The position numbers and the translations under genes were made by a program. Below are positions 17,217 through 26,640 of a stretch of 64,000 bases of DNA, in pieces (position 1 is the first letter of the stretch; each line of letters begins with the position of its first letter). This stretch comes from JANSWY01 sp965243755 (GTDB lineage: Bacteria; Bacteroidota; Bacteroidia; Cytophagales; Cyclobacteriaceae), in NCBI GenBank assembly GCA_965243755.1, contig CBDEVW010000003.1:434001-498000 (forward strand), read 5' to 3'. The notes under the pieces were generated by a model, which worked only from the letters and a program-made list of their open reading frames with translations, was not told the origin of the DNA and made no database searches.

Positions 17217-18950
17217 ATGAAAAACATGTGGGTCATTTTGTTTTTTTTGAGCATCGGTCAATTACAGGGGCAGGATACTCTGCTCAATATGCTTAACAAC
17301 GCCCATAATCTGGCCAATTCCAATCCGGATTCAGCCATAGTAATCTTTGACCATATCCTTTCCAATTCCAATTCGGACTCATTGATTCACGTAAAAGCAC
17401 TGACAGGAAAAGGTAATGCGCTTCAGTTCAAATCATCCTATGACAGCTCCCTCTCTATACGCCTGAAAGCACTCAAGATCTCTGAAAAAAACGGATTCAT
17501 TCATGAGGCTGCTTCAAACCGAAATAATCTTGGTTCTTTCTACATGACGCTGGGAGACTTAAATGAAGCCCAGAAGTATCTGGAACAGGCATACGGTGAA
17601 TTTGCAATATTGGAAGACACTATATGGCTCACCAGGGTAATGATCAATCTTGCGGGTGTTGACTTCATGTCGGGTAACACTGAAAGCTCCCTGGAAAAAC
17701 TAAAGAAGGCTGCAAGACTATGCCAACTCACAGGTAATATCCAATCTGAAGGTGGTACCTACACCAACATTTCAATAGTATACCGATCACTTGGAAAAGT
17801 GGATAGTGCACTGGCTTATGTTGACAAAGGAATTGAATTACTCAGGCAAAATAATGACCACCGGGCCATTGTGCTCAGTTTAAAAGAAAAATCAAATATC
17901 CTCAAGGCATTTGACCGTCTGGAGGAGGCTCAAAAGGTACTCAATGAAATGAATCAGCTGGCACTGAAAATGGATTATAAGGCAGGTGTATTAGACAGCT
18001 ACAGTCTTTTGGCATCCATTGAAAAAAAACGAGGCAATCCGGACATTGCTTATGGTTATCTACAAAAAGCACTTGAGTGGAAAGACAGTGTACTCACAGA
18101 AAAAAACATCGAAACTGTCAATGAATTGGCAGCTAAGTATGAATCTGAAAAAAAGGATGCGGCCATTAGATTACTATCAAAGGAGAATCAATTACAGGAA
18201 TCAGAGAAGAATACCATTATTGCTATCGGAGCTGGTATATTGGCTATTGCCTTGCTGGTTACGGTACTGTTCATTCAAAAGCAAAGAGTCAATCAGGTCC
18301 TTGCAGAGAAAAACAAAACCATTTCCAGATCGCTGGCCGAACGTGAACTATTGCTGAAAGAAATTCATCACAGGGTTAAAAACAACCTGCAAATAGTGAG
18401 TAGTTTACTTAATGTACAATCCAGATTCCTGAAAGATGAAGCTTCAAAAAAGGCAATTCAGGAAGGACGAACCAGGGTACAGTCAATGGCCCTTGTACAT
18501 CAGAAGCTTTATCAGAACGAAGACCTGGCCAAAATCGCCATTCCTGAATACTTGGGGCAACTCAGTCAAACACTTTTCGATACCTACAACATCAGTGAGG
18601 AGCAAATCAAATTGAACACGAATATAGAAGCAATTGAGCTCGACCTGGACACCACAATTTATCTGGGGCTGATGGTCAACGAATTGATCTCCAATGCTTT
18701 GAAATATGCATTCCCGGAATCTCAGGAAGGAATTATTGAAATTTCCTTGAAGAAGAAAGATGATTTGGTTGAACTCAAAGTCGCGGACAATGGAGTAGGT
18801 ACCAGCCCGGGAGGTGATTCAGGGTATGGTCAGCGGTTGATTCAGACACTGTCCAGAGGCCTACAGGCAACCGTGGAAACATTGCAAAATAATGGAACAA
18901 CGATATCAGTAACTTTTAAAAATAATGAGCCTATCCCTGTTAATAGTTGA
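17217..18950 (+). CDS. TPR-containing sensor histidine kinase (HisKA_2 type)
   Basis: A 577-residue kinase. It has a signal peptide, TPR repeats over about 30-310, a membrane helix near 335-355 (TIIAIGAGILAIALLVTVLF), then a HisKA_2 dimerisation helix with phospho-acceptor His in KEIHHRVKNNLQIVSSLLNV at about 381-400. The HATPase follows, with N-box VNELISNALKYAF and G-box VADNGVGTS. The sensing part is periplasmic. The next gene, a LytTR regulator, starts 26 bp inside it, so this is a cognate, translationally coupled pair. Confidence 0.9.
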   Translation: MKNMWVILFFLSIGQLQGQDTLLNMLNNAHNLANSNPDSAIVIFDHILSNSNSDSLIHVKALTGKGNALQFKSSYDSSLSIRLKALKISEKNGFIHEAASNRNNLGSFYMTLGDLNEAQKYLEQAYGEFAILEDTIWLTRVMINLAGVDFMSGNTESSLEKLKKAARLCQLTGNIQSEGGTYTNISIVYRSLGKVDSALAYVDKGIELLRQNNDHRAIVLSLKEKSNILKAFDRLEEAQKVLNEMNQLALKMDYKAGVLDSYSLLASIEKKRGNPDIAYGYLQKALEWKDSVLTEKNIETVNELAAKYESEKKDAAIRLLSKENQLQESEKNTIIAIGAGILAIALLVTVLFIQKQRVNQVLAEKNKTISRSLAERELLLKEIHHRVKNNLQIVSSLLNVQSRFLKDEASKKAIQEGRTRVQSMALVHQKLYQNEDLAKIAIPEYLGQLSQTLFDTYNISEEQIKLNTNIEAIELDLDTTIYLGLMVNELISNALKYAFPESQEGIIEISLKKKDDLVELKVADNGVGTSPGGDSGYGQRLIQTLSRGLQATVETLQNNGTTISVTFKNNEPIPVNS

Positions 18951-19629
18951 AGATGAAGCCATCATTGCGGATGACCTGAGCTTGAGCCTGGAAGATCTTG
19001 GCTATCAGGTTTGTGGAATTGCCTCCAATTACGAGGAGTCAATCGAGATACTTCAGCAGGAAAAGCCGGATATGGTACTGCTGGACATCATGCTAAAAGG
19101 TGAAAAATCAGGAATCGATGTGGCTCATTACATCCAGAACAACCTGAGCATCCCTTTTGTATTCCTGACTTCTTTGTATGATAATGCCACTGTATCCAAA
19201 GCGGAGAAAACTACTCCAATGGGATACCTGGTAAAGCCTTTTAAAGAGGCCGATCTGCAGGTTACGCTTCAGATGGCATGGAAAAAACACAAAGCAAAAC
19301 AGGTCGAACCGAAGCAAAATCAAAAAATTTTTGTACGACATAATGGTACGATGATTCCGCTTACCCCACAGGATATTTATTACGTTGAAGCATCGGATAA
19401 TTATTCAATATTTTATACTTCGGACCGGCAATATGTCGTTTCCCAAACCCTAAAGAAAATTGAAGATCAGCTTCTCGGAACTGATTTTTGCAGAATACAT
19501 AAGACCTATCTTGTTAATCTCTCTCGAATAGAGTTAATTGAACAAACTGTCGTATTTATCAATGGCAAGCCTATTCCAATTGGTAAAGTCTACAAAAAAG
19601 ACCTGATGGAACGATTGACGATATTCTAA
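18925..19629 (+). CDS. LytTR-type response regulator
   Basis: A 234-residue regulator. The receiver domain spans 1-120, with the acidic pocket VEDE, phosphoacceptor Asp54 (LLDIMLKG) and Lys in LVKPF. The LytTR DNA-binding domain spans about 133-234 (DIYYVEASDNYSIFYT, FCRIHKTYLVNLSRIE). LytTR proteins bind paired direct repeats in promoters. It overlaps the upstream kinase gene by 26 bp and is its likely partner. Its targets are not apparent. Confidence 0.92.
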   Translation: MSLSLLIVEDEAIIADDLSLSLEDLGYQVCGIASNYEESIEILQQEKPDMVLLDIMLKGEKSGIDVAHYIQNNLSIPFVFLTSLYDNATVSKAEKTTPMGYLVKPFKEADLQVTLQMAWKKHKAKQVEPKQNQKIFVRHNGTMIPLTPQDIYYVEASDNYSIFYTSDRQYVVSQTLKKIEDQLLGTDFCRIHKTYLVNLSRIELIEQTVVFINGKPIPIGKVYKKDLMERLTIF

Positions 19630-19749
19630 AAATAGTTCACCCTCGATTTAAAGTACTTCCCTCAACCAAATCGTCGTTCACCTACTTTATGACAGCATTT
19701 AGTAATAGTGAGTGATAGTTTTACTCTGGTGATCAAATTACAATCCACT

Positions 19750-20610
19750 ATGAGAATAACTATTATAACCATGCTGTGGCTTACACTAGGCCTGTCTGTC
19801 ACAGCTCAGAAAGTACCGAAATTACTGGAAAAGGCAATGGCGGTACAGGCACCTTCAGAAATCGAGTTTTACAGTGATGAGGAACTAACTGACAAAATTG
19901 AATCTATCAGCGATGGCACATACGAATTTTATGTGAAGGTCCCCATTAAGAAAAATTTAGCGCAGAAATGCCAACATTACCTTGGCGTAGAGGTGAGCTT
20001 AGACTTAACCAATGAGCGGACAGGTGTATACAGTCATTATGAGGACTTGCCAGAAAAGATGATGTCTTATGCAAAAGGTGATGGTTACCTTACATACAAG
20101 ATTGACCTTAAAAATGAAGGTAAAGCCGATTTGATCTGGTACTACATCCAGGATGCTGAGCAAAAAGAATATGAACTTGTGTGCAAATTTGATGGGGGAA
20201 GAAACAGAAACATCCACCTGGCTACAGGCACCCTGAAGTTTGATCTTACATCAGGAAACAAGCAATACCTTGATTATCTCTTATCAAGAAATGCCGATTT
20301 TAATTTTGATTATGAGGACCAATTCATTGATAACGAACTGAAAGCTGAACTGATTAACCATTTCAAATCACTAAAGAAAATTACAATCACCAATTTTGCA
20401 TGGGGTGAGCGTGTTCCTTATACCAGGGATGGTGTAAACTACAGGCGTCATACCGCTGCAATTACTTATAAAGATGACAATGATGGCAGGTGTTATAGTG
20501 CAGGCTTATCCGTGTTTACTGATACACCATACCCAAGGACCGACTACAAGTTTGATGGGGAAAGTGTTTATATCAATAACAGCGAATTAATCCCATGTGA
20601 CAATATTTAA
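19750..20610 (+). CDS. Secreted hypothetical protein
   Basis: A 286-residue protein. The ATG at 19750 is chosen over one 42 bp upstream because it places the signal peptide (IITMLWLTLGLSVTAQ) directly at the N-terminus. The mature part is mainly beta-strand and has no motif I recognise (YTRDGVNYRRHTAAITY, DGRCYSAGLSVF). It stands alone between the LytTR regulator and a terminator. Confidence 0.6.
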   Translation: MRITIITMLWLTLGLSVTAQKVPKLLEKAMAVQAPSEIEFYSDEELTDKIESISDGTYEFYVKVPIKKNLAQKCQHYLGVEVSLDLTNERTGVYSHYEDLPEKMMSYAKGDGYLTYKIDLKNEGKADLIWYYIQDAEQKEYELVCKFDGGRNRNIHLATGTLKFDLTSGNKQYLDYLLSRNADFNFDYEDQFIDNELKAELINHFKSLKKITITNFAWGERVPYTRDGVNYRRHTAAITYKDDNDGRCYSAGLSVFTDTPYPRTDYKFDGESVYINNSELIPCDNI

Positions 20611-20651
20611 TCCTGATTGAACATTCCAGTTATTTTCAAAGCTGGTTCCTG

Positions 20652-20682
20652 AAAGGTCAACGATCATCCGTTGGCCTTTTTT
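20652..20682 (+). terminator. Rho-independent terminator
   Basis: The stem AAAGGTCAACG pairs with CGTTGGCCTTT (one G-T wobble) around a 6-nt loop and ends in a T-run. It lies 41 nt after the secreted protein gene. Confidence 0.8.
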
Positions 20683-20846
20683 AGTACTTTTTTAAAAATA
20701 GACATCAATCATTTTCAATTTTCCATCAACATACTTTCCCCACCCCTTAAAATTTCCATCTTGATTGATTATCTTTCATAGGTGAAATTATCGCAACACA
20801 CCAGCACGCACACACGGACAATTACTGGAAACGAATTGGTTACTTC

Positions 20847-22637
20847 GTGATAAGTGCCAACAAAACGAAGAGTACATTGAGAAAAGCAAGGAACTTCAAA
20901 TTTCTCAAAACTATCGGAAAACCCATCGAATACAGGCTTTTCGAAGTAGTAAATACCATTGCGGTAATTCTAATGGGTTTCTGGACTGTTTACGGGTTTC
21001 TTGTTGGCTTTGAAACTCCTATCATGATCATATATGGTAGTTGCTTCGTCTTTTTTCTTTCACTGTGGATCGCATTTCGAAAAAACGTAAACTTCAGGTT
21101 AGTAACGGGGTTATTTTATTTATTTGGCGCGATTGCGATTGGTCTGGCCTGGTTTCCCTCAGGAGGAACTTATGGCGCAATCATGCATGCCTTTATCCTG
21201 GTTTACATTTCAGGCTTGCTCATACTCACCCCCAGGGCTTTCCTCAGCTATAGTATCCTCATGGTAGTCATCGTTGCTGTTGCTACAACTTTGGAATATA
21301 TAAATCCAGATCTGGCAGCACCTTACACGGATAATTATCAACGGATCATGGACATTGCAATCGCCAATATTGTCACCCTGATCATTGTTGCAATTTGTAT
21401 TTACCTATTCAAAAAAGAGAATTATTTGGATAGGGAAAAGGTAGAAACCTTATTTGAAAACCTCGAAAAAGAAAAAATAAAAGCAGAATCAGCAGATCAT
21501 GCCAAGTCTCAATTTCTTGCCACCATCAGCCATGAGATGAGAACACCTCTCAATGGAATTTTAGGCATTTCAGAATTACTTAACCAAACTGAACTGAATG
21601 AAGAACAATCCCAGCTTGTGAAGAATCTGATCGTAAGTAGCGAGATGCTACACAATCTGGTCAGTGACGTATTGGACCTTACCCAGATCGAGGACAACAA
21701 ACTGGTACTGCATGAAGTAGACTTTGACCTGGCATACGAGATTAAAAACATCGAAAGCATTTTTGTTGACAGGATTAGGCGAGAGGAAAAAAATGTGGAA
21801 TTGGTCTTCGATTTTGATGATAAAATTGACCTTATCCTAACGGGTGATGTACTAAGGCTCAAGCAAGTGATTATCAACCTCGTTAATAATGCGCTGAAGT
21901 TTACGGAACGAGGAATGATAAAAGTTTCTACCGAGCTACTGGAAGCACGTGAAAAAGAGCTCCTGATCAACGTATCTGTGCGAGATACTGGCATTGGAAT
22001 TCCCAAAGATCAATTGAAGAAGCTGTTCAATAAGTTCTCGAAAATTGATACACCCGAACACAATCGAAAAGACGGCACTGGACTTGGTTTGGTGATTACC
22101 AAAAATATCGTCCAGGCAATGAAAGGGGAAGTTCGGGTCAGCAGCGAATTTGGTGTTGGCTCTGTTTTTAGTTTTATAGCCCCATTCAAAATTGCCGAAA
22201 ATCAGGAACTTGAGCAGTCAAGTGTAGAAAACATGGACTTAAGTCCTCATAAACTGAAGGTGCTCATTGCAGAAGACTATGAAATCAACCGGCTTGTTGC
22301 CACAAAGACACTGGTCAATCTGGGCATTGCAGAAGTTGAGACAGCCATTGATGGCATGGAAGCTTACGAGAAAGCCGTCATTGGAAGTCCGGATTTTATA
22401 TTAATGGATATGAAAATGCCAGAACTTGATGGTCTTGGCGCTACAGAATTGATATTGGACAAATACAGGGAAGATCACAGAAAACCACCGGTAATCATTG
22501 CCACCACTGCCAACGCACTGAAAGAAGATATAGACGCATGTCTTCAGGTGGGAATGTCCCATTTTGTTTCAAAACCTTACAACCAGCAAACCATCTACAA
22601 TGCTTTTAAAAGGTTTCTAAAGAACGGACGAAACTAA
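20847..22637 (+). CDS. Hybrid sensor histidine kinase/response regulator
   Basis: A 596-residue protein starting at GTG 20847. Residues 30-190 form about six membrane helices without a large extracellular loop. A short coiled linker leads to HisKA, with phospho-acceptor His in SHEMRTPLNGILG at about 226. The HATPase has INLVNNALKFTERG, DTGIGIP and GTGLGL. A C-terminal receiver spans about 480-596 (IAEDYEINR, DMKMPELDG, FVSKPY). No Hpt or DNA-binding domain is present, so it must pass phosphate to another protein. The next small gene starts on its stop codon. Confidence 0.9.
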   Translation: MISANKTKSTLRKARNFKFLKTIGKPIEYRLFEVVNTIAVILMGFWTVYGFLVGFETPIMIIYGSCFVFFLSLWIAFRKNVNFRLVTGLFYLFGAIAIGLAWFPSGGTYGAIMHAFILVYISGLLILTPRAFLSYSILMVVIVAVATTLEYINPDLAAPYTDNYQRIMDIAIANIVTLIIVAICIYLFKKENYLDREKVETLFENLEKEKIKAESADHAKSQFLATISHEMRTPLNGILGISELLNQTELNEEQSQLVKNLIVSSEMLHNLVSDVLDLTQIEDNKLVLHEVDFDLAYEIKNIESIFVDRIRREEKNVELVFDFDDKIDLILTGDVLRLKQVIINLVNNALKFTERGMIKVSTELLEAREKELLINVSVRDTGIGIPKDQLKKLFNKFSKIDTPEHNRKDGTGLGLVITKNIVQAMKGEVRVSSEFGVGSVFSFIAPFKIAENQELEQSSVENMDLSPHKLKVLIAEDYEINRLVATKTLVNLGIAEVETAIDGMEAYEKAVIGSPDFILMDMKMPELDGLGATELILDKYREDHRKPPVIIATTANALKEDIDACLQVGMSHFVSKPYNQQTIYNAFKRFLKNGRN

Positions 22638-22855
22638 TGGATCCAGGTATTTTAGTAGAATTAACCCGATTCAAGATGCCCTTTGGTAAATATAAGGGGC
22701 GTAAGATATGCGATCTCCCCTCCTATTATTTGGAGTGGTTCAGTAGCAAGGGTTTCCCGCCCGGCAAACTGGGCATGCTGTTGTCTACCATGTACGAAAT
22801 AAAAATCAATGGCCTGGATTACCTCCTGGAACCTATTAAGGCTAATAAACTGTAA
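22637..22855 (+). CDS. DUF3820 family protein
   Basis: A 72-residue protein covering DUF3820. The family pattern is complete: MPFGKYKGRKICDLPSYYLE, WFSSKGFPPGKLG, and the closing EIKINGLDYLL. The function is not established. Its ATG shares one base with the stop of the hybrid kinase (TAATG), implying translational coupling. Its 3' end overlaps the convergent gene by 14 bp. Confidence 0.85.
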   Translation: MDPGILVELTRFKMPFGKYKGRKICDLPSYYLEWFSSKGFPPGKLGMLLSTMYEIKINGLDYLLEPIKANKL

Positions 22856-23888
22856 ACTTGACTGGTTCGGATAACTTGACTGATCCATCTGGCAACTTAA
22901 CCCTGACCTGAATGTAAAAACTTTCATCAGATGCCAAACTATTAATTAATCGTTTTTGTGATTGACTCAATACTGTTCCTTTGGTTCGACTACTGTTGAC
23001 ACCCATTTGATCAGTCGAGACGATCAGGTCGATTACTTCAATCAGATTAACATCAAATGGCGTGTACCACTCCAACGCTATCTCACGAAGCTTAAACAAC
23101 TCATTCCGTCCAACATACCCACCCGCAAAGCCTTTTAAAGAAGGATATGGAATAGGTAGTTCCTCAATTCGAAAGACTGTTGTATCTGTTTCAACCAATG
23201 TACTGTCTGCTCGATAGGTTTTTGATATTATTGAGCTGGTTCCTTTATTGAATGGTCTTGCGTAATACTGGCCATTTTCATAAGAAATTTCACCGGATGT
23301 CATTTCTACTTCCATGTATCCTCCCTCCACATCAGCCATGGCAACCCTAACGGGATTTGGCATTCCCAGGTAGAGTGTTTCCTGAATGGAATCACTGGTA
23401 ACCCTATGATCCAAAACAGCCAGTGAATCTTTGACTACCATCGATAAAATACCCAATGCACATCCCCTCTTGCCTTCTCTGAAGGAAGAGATGAGGGTAT
23501 AGGTTTTAGTCGCCAATGGTGTGTAATCAAATTGCTGATGATCGACTTTTGAATTCAAGTCAAATGTACTTCCAAGTATTTCATTTCTATCCAGTAGCTG
23601 CATGATTACCTTACCTTCAAAATCAGGGTTATTGACTACAGAGACCCTATAAGTAACACCGGAATCCAGTTGAGTCCTGAATTTCCTAAATCGCACCGGT
23701 GACTTCATAGTTCCAGCTTTCAGCCTGACAGGCAACTCCTGCAAAAAGAACGCGTCAATACCTGCGGATTGAAGCGCCTCTGCCCTGACCTGCTCATGAC
23801 ACTGGCCATGGACCTGCACAGCACCTATCAGCATGTATACCAGTATGATACATTTAATAATAGCTCGATATGTAATGTTTATGCTCAC
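22842..23888 (-). CDS. Secreted protein with a GldM C-terminal-like domain
   Basis: A 348-residue protein with a signal peptide (IIKCIILVYMLIGAVQVHGQ). The central part (about 170-260) reads LYLGMPNPVRVAMADVEGG, then YYARPFNKGTSSIIS and FRIEELPIPYPSLKGFAGG. This pattern matches the periplasmic domains of GldM/PorM, which couple the T9SS motor to the outer membrane. The full-length GldM membrane helix is absent. It is the last gene of the sigma/FecR/STN operon and overlaps the gene before it by 4 bp. The likeness is recognised by eye only. Confidence 0.6.
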   Translation of the reverse strand: MSINITYRAIIKCIILVYMLIGAVQVHGQCHEQVRAEALQSAGIDAFFLQELPVRLKAGTMKSPVRFRKFRTQLDSGVTYRVSVVNNPDFEGKVIMQLLDRNEILGSTFDLNSKVDHQQFDYTPLATKTYTLISSFREGKRGCALGILSMVVKDSLAVLDHRVTSDSIQETLYLGMPNPVRVAMADVEGGYMEVEMTSGEISYENGQYYARPFNKGTSSIISKTYRADSTLVETDTTVFRIEELPIPYPSLKGFAGGYVGRNELFKLREIALEWYTPFDVNLIEVIDLIVSTDQMGVNSSRTKGTVLSQSQKRLINSLASDESFYIQVRVKLPDGSVKLSEPVKFTVY

Positions 23889-25027
23889 TTTTCTATTAAC
23901 ACATCTACATTGATTAACACATCAAAAGGCTGGTTCAACTGAAACCATGTTCTAGACATTGAATAATGCCATGTATTATAGTCTTTGCTCTTTCTATAAC
24001 CCAATTTCTGACCATAAGACAATACCTGCTGAATAGCCACTTTTCTCTTTCTGGATATTTGCCGACTACTATCACCGGTCATATAAGCCTCATAATCGTT
24101 TGGAAATACGCCTTCCATCGCGACAAAAAAGCCACCATCTGGTAAGGAAAGGTCATAATCCAGCAAGTTCACATCGTACCACCCACCAGTAATATCAGGT
24201 TGCACTACCAAAAATTCTTTCAATAAATCCTCGCCGGGTCCATGGTTCAGCGAGTCCACCTCATATATCCTGATCCGAAATGGGGCATTGGTGTTTCCTT
24301 TTTCAGATAAGAAGTACTGGACAGATTCAATTTTACCTTGTGCATCACCAGTTTCAAAATATAATGCCGTTTGCTGCCCATGCGTATCCATATATAGTTC
24401 TCCTTTGGGCTTTCTGGATGTAACACCAAGCGTTCTTTCTCTGTATGCCGTTGAGGTGACATGCAGGGGTTTTAATGTTAGTTGACTGGGATTCAGGTAA
24501 ATCGTATCAGGAATCTCAGATGTGATAGGAAATATGCGTTTTTGATACCCCAGTGAAGAAACCTGAATGCTGTCTGATTGATACCTGGGGCTTACTTTCA
24601 ACTTAAATGAACCGCGAAAATCACAAACTTCACCAATCATATGTCCTTTGACTTGCACTGTAGCATATGACACTGGCAGCCCGTTTTCCTCATCGATCAC
24701 AACACCAAAAATCACACGCTCTGAAGGTTCTATTTTACGCCTGAGAATGACTATTTCATCTCTTATCAGATATTCAATATTGGTGTTTTCAAGAATCTTT
24801 TTCAATGTGAGTTGTAGCGAGTTGCTCCCAAAGGTTCCTGAAATTTTTGTTTTTTCCATGGTGACCAGATCACTGGAATATGAAAAATCAATTGGATAAA
24901 CCTCTTTTAATTTTATCAGTGCTTCACTTAGGGTTACATCGTCAAACTGAATCAAGCTGGAGTCTGACTGGGAGAATGAAAAAAAGGGTATTAAAATAAA
25001 CGATATGATTAAGCAGAATGCCTTCAA
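23885..25027 (-). CDS. STN and carboxypeptidase-like regulatory domain outer-membrane protein
   Basis: A 380-residue protein. After the signal peptide (ILIPFFSFSQ) comes an STN secretin/TonB N-terminal domain at about 25-95 (LSEALIKLKEVYPIDFSYSS). A carboxypeptidase-like regulatory domain follows at about 102-185 (VIFGVVIDEENGLPVSYATV). The last 190 residues are a beta-rich domain I do not recognise (FETGDAQGKIESVQYFLS). SusC-type receptors begin the same way, but here there is no TonB plug or barrel. Position after sigma and FecR suggests that it signals to FecR or is the regulated cargo. Confidence 0.75.
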   Translation of the reverse strand: MKAFCLIISFILIPFFSFSQSDSSLIQFDDVTLSEALIKLKEVYPIDFSYSSDLVTMEKTKISGTFGSNSLQLTLKKILENTNIEYLIRDEIVILRRKIEPSERVIFGVVIDEENGLPVSYATVQVKGHMIGEVCDFRGSFKLKVSPRYQSDSIQVSSLGYQKRIFPITSEIPDTIYLNPSQLTLKPLHVTSTAYRERTLGVTSRKPKGELYMDTHGQQTALYFETGDAQGKIESVQYFLSEKGNTNAPFRIRIYEVDSLNHGPGEDLLKEFLVVQPDITGGWYDVNLLDYDLSLPDGGFFVAMEGVFPNDYEAYMTGDSSRQISRKRKVAIQQVLSYGQKLGYRKSKDYNTWHYSMSRTWFQLNQPFDVLINVDVLIEK

Positions 25028-25036
25028 ATATTTGCC

Positions 25037-25990
25037 CTATTGTGACTTTAGAAAATATGTATCTTCAGTTTTTGTAATGTCCAAATTTAGTGTTAGTGCA
25101 ATAATTTCCAATACTTCTGCAACAGACTTGTTGTTAAACCGGCCTGTATACAATTCATCAGGGTTGTCCACCTGAAGTTGAATCTCAACATTGTAATGCC
25201 TGGCCAGTTCTTGACAAACCTGAGCCAACTTCACTTCCTTGTAAAATAACTTGCCGGTACGCAGGAATTGGTGGTTATCATTCGTCACGGTGCGTATCTC
25301 CATTTTTTTATCAGTCTTTGAAACGCTAATGACCTGCCCTGGTGATAAAATCCTCTGGTTCGACTCATGTTGTACCGAGACTTTTCCTTCATCCAGATGC
25401 AATACCATCACTTCTATATTTTTGGGTGCCGACAGGTTGAAAGACGTTCCCAGCACAGTGGTCTTGACATCATCAGTAGAAATAGTGAAAGGATGATCAG
25501 GGTCTGAATAAACCTGAAAGTATGCTTCTCCCGTGAAATTGATTTTTCTCTCCGTATTGAAATCGGGGTAATAACTCAATGCTGATCCGGATTTCAGCCA
25601 GACCTTTGTTCCATCAGGAAGAATTTTCAGTTCACCATTTTCGGTAGCCTGATATTGAATCAATTCATGATCTGTATCAATTAGGAAATTATACATCAAT
25701 CCCAATATCAGTGCTACGGTTATTGATGCAGCGACCAGTAAAAACCTGTTTAGCGGAATCAGCTTTGCCGTTTTTGGTTTGGCTAGAATCTCTTTTAAGA
25801 TTTGCTCACCCTCTTCTTCAAATTTTCCTGTATTACCGGGAACATGCCAGACTGCTAAAAGCATCTGAAACTCTTTCTCATTGCCCTCACGCTCAGTCCT
25901 CCATTTTTCAAGTTCATTTGCTTCCTCTTCCGATATCTGGCTGGTAATGTATTTACCTATTAGTTCATATGGAATCCGATCTTTAGTCAT
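25037..25990 (-). CDS. FecR family anti-sigma factor
   Basis: A 317-residue protein. It has an N-terminal cytosolic sigma-binding region, a membrane helix near 83-105 (LLVAASITVALILGLMYNFL) and the FecR domain at about 110-210 (LPDGTKVWLKSGSALSYYPD, REINFTGEAYFQV-like). A C-terminal DUF4974 domain ends it (LFYKEVKLAQVCQELARHYN). It holds or activates the ECF sigma factor encoded 13 nt upstream. The next gene downstream starts 9 nt later. Confidence 0.93.
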   Translation of the reverse strand: MTKDRIPYELIGKYITSQISEEEANELEKWRTEREGNEKEFQMLLAVWHVPGNTGKFEEEGEQILKEILAKPKTAKLIPLNRFLLVAASITVALILGLMYNFLIDTDHELIQYQATENGELKILPDGTKVWLKSGSALSYYPDFNTERKINFTGEAYFQVYSDPDHPFTISTDDVKTTVLGTSFNLSAPKNIEVMVLHLDEGKVSVQHESNQRILSPGQVISVSKTDKKMEIRTVTNDNHQFLRTGKLFYKEVKLAQVCQELARHYNVEIQLQVDNPDELYTGRFNNKSVAEVLEIIALTLNLDITKTEDTYFLKSQ

Positions 25991-26003
25991 TACTTTATTA
26001 AAA

Positions 26004-26564
26004 TTAACCCATCATTGCTGATAGCTGTGGCTTTAGTATTTCTCTTAGTTTCCTGAGGGCTATTCCCATTTGGTTCTCTACGGTTTTTTCAGAAATACTC
26101 ATATATTCTGCAATTTCTCCGTAGGTAAGGCCATCTTCCTTTGCAAGCTGATACACTTGCCTGCATTTAGCGGGCAGTTGCGCTATTGCTTCATTAACAA
26201 TATTCATAAACTTCGTTTGATCCGCATCATAAAATGATTCATATGCTTCAAAGTGCTCCTCCAGGTAATTTGACTCATACTTAATTCTGGTTTTAATGGA
26301 CTTAATTTGATTATAACATTCATTTTTTACTGCAGTGATCAAATAAGCATTCACCGACTGATCAATAAACAGGCTTTTGCGTTTCTCCCACAACTTTGTA
26401 AATACCTGCTGAACGATATCCACTGCCAGATCCTGGGATTTCACAATAGACATCACAAAACCACACAGTCTGGCAAAATATTTTCGAAACAAGGCTTTAA
26501 AGGCATCATGATTACCCTCCTTGACCCTGCTCATTAATTCCTGATCAGTGATCTCTTCTTTCAA
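26004..26564 (-). CDS. RNA polymerase ECF sigma factor (Bacteroidota expansion type)
   Basis: A 186-residue ECF sigma. Region 2 spans about 20-90 (ALFRKYFARLCGFVMSIV, AVDIVQQVFTKLWEKR). Region 4 spans about 125-180 (LPAKCRQVYQLAKEDGLTY, ISEKTVENQMGIALRKL). It is paired with FecR directly downstream, the usual trans-envelope signalling arrangement. Here the output genes are an STN-domain protein and a GldM-like protein and not SusC/SusD. Confidence 0.95.
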   Translation of the reverse strand: MKEEITDQELMSRVKEGNHDAFKALFRKYFARLCGFVMSIVKSQDLAVDIVQQVFTKLWEKRKSLFIDQSVNAYLITAVKNECYNQIKSIKTRIKYESNYLEEHFEAYESFYDADQTKFMNIVNEAIAQLPAKCRQVYQLAKEDGLTYGEIAEYMSISEKTVENQMGIALRKLREILKPQLSAMMG

Positions 26565-26640
26565 TTGGTTAGATTTAGTAATTGGCTGAAATGTTGACAG
26601 GTGCGAATTATATCACCCCTAAAAAAATTGAAATTTATTT

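Noticed and set aside
22842..26564. SusC/SusD polysaccharide utilisation locus
   Set aside because: A sigma/FecR pair and an STN domain are present, but there is no TonB-dependent barrel and no SusD.
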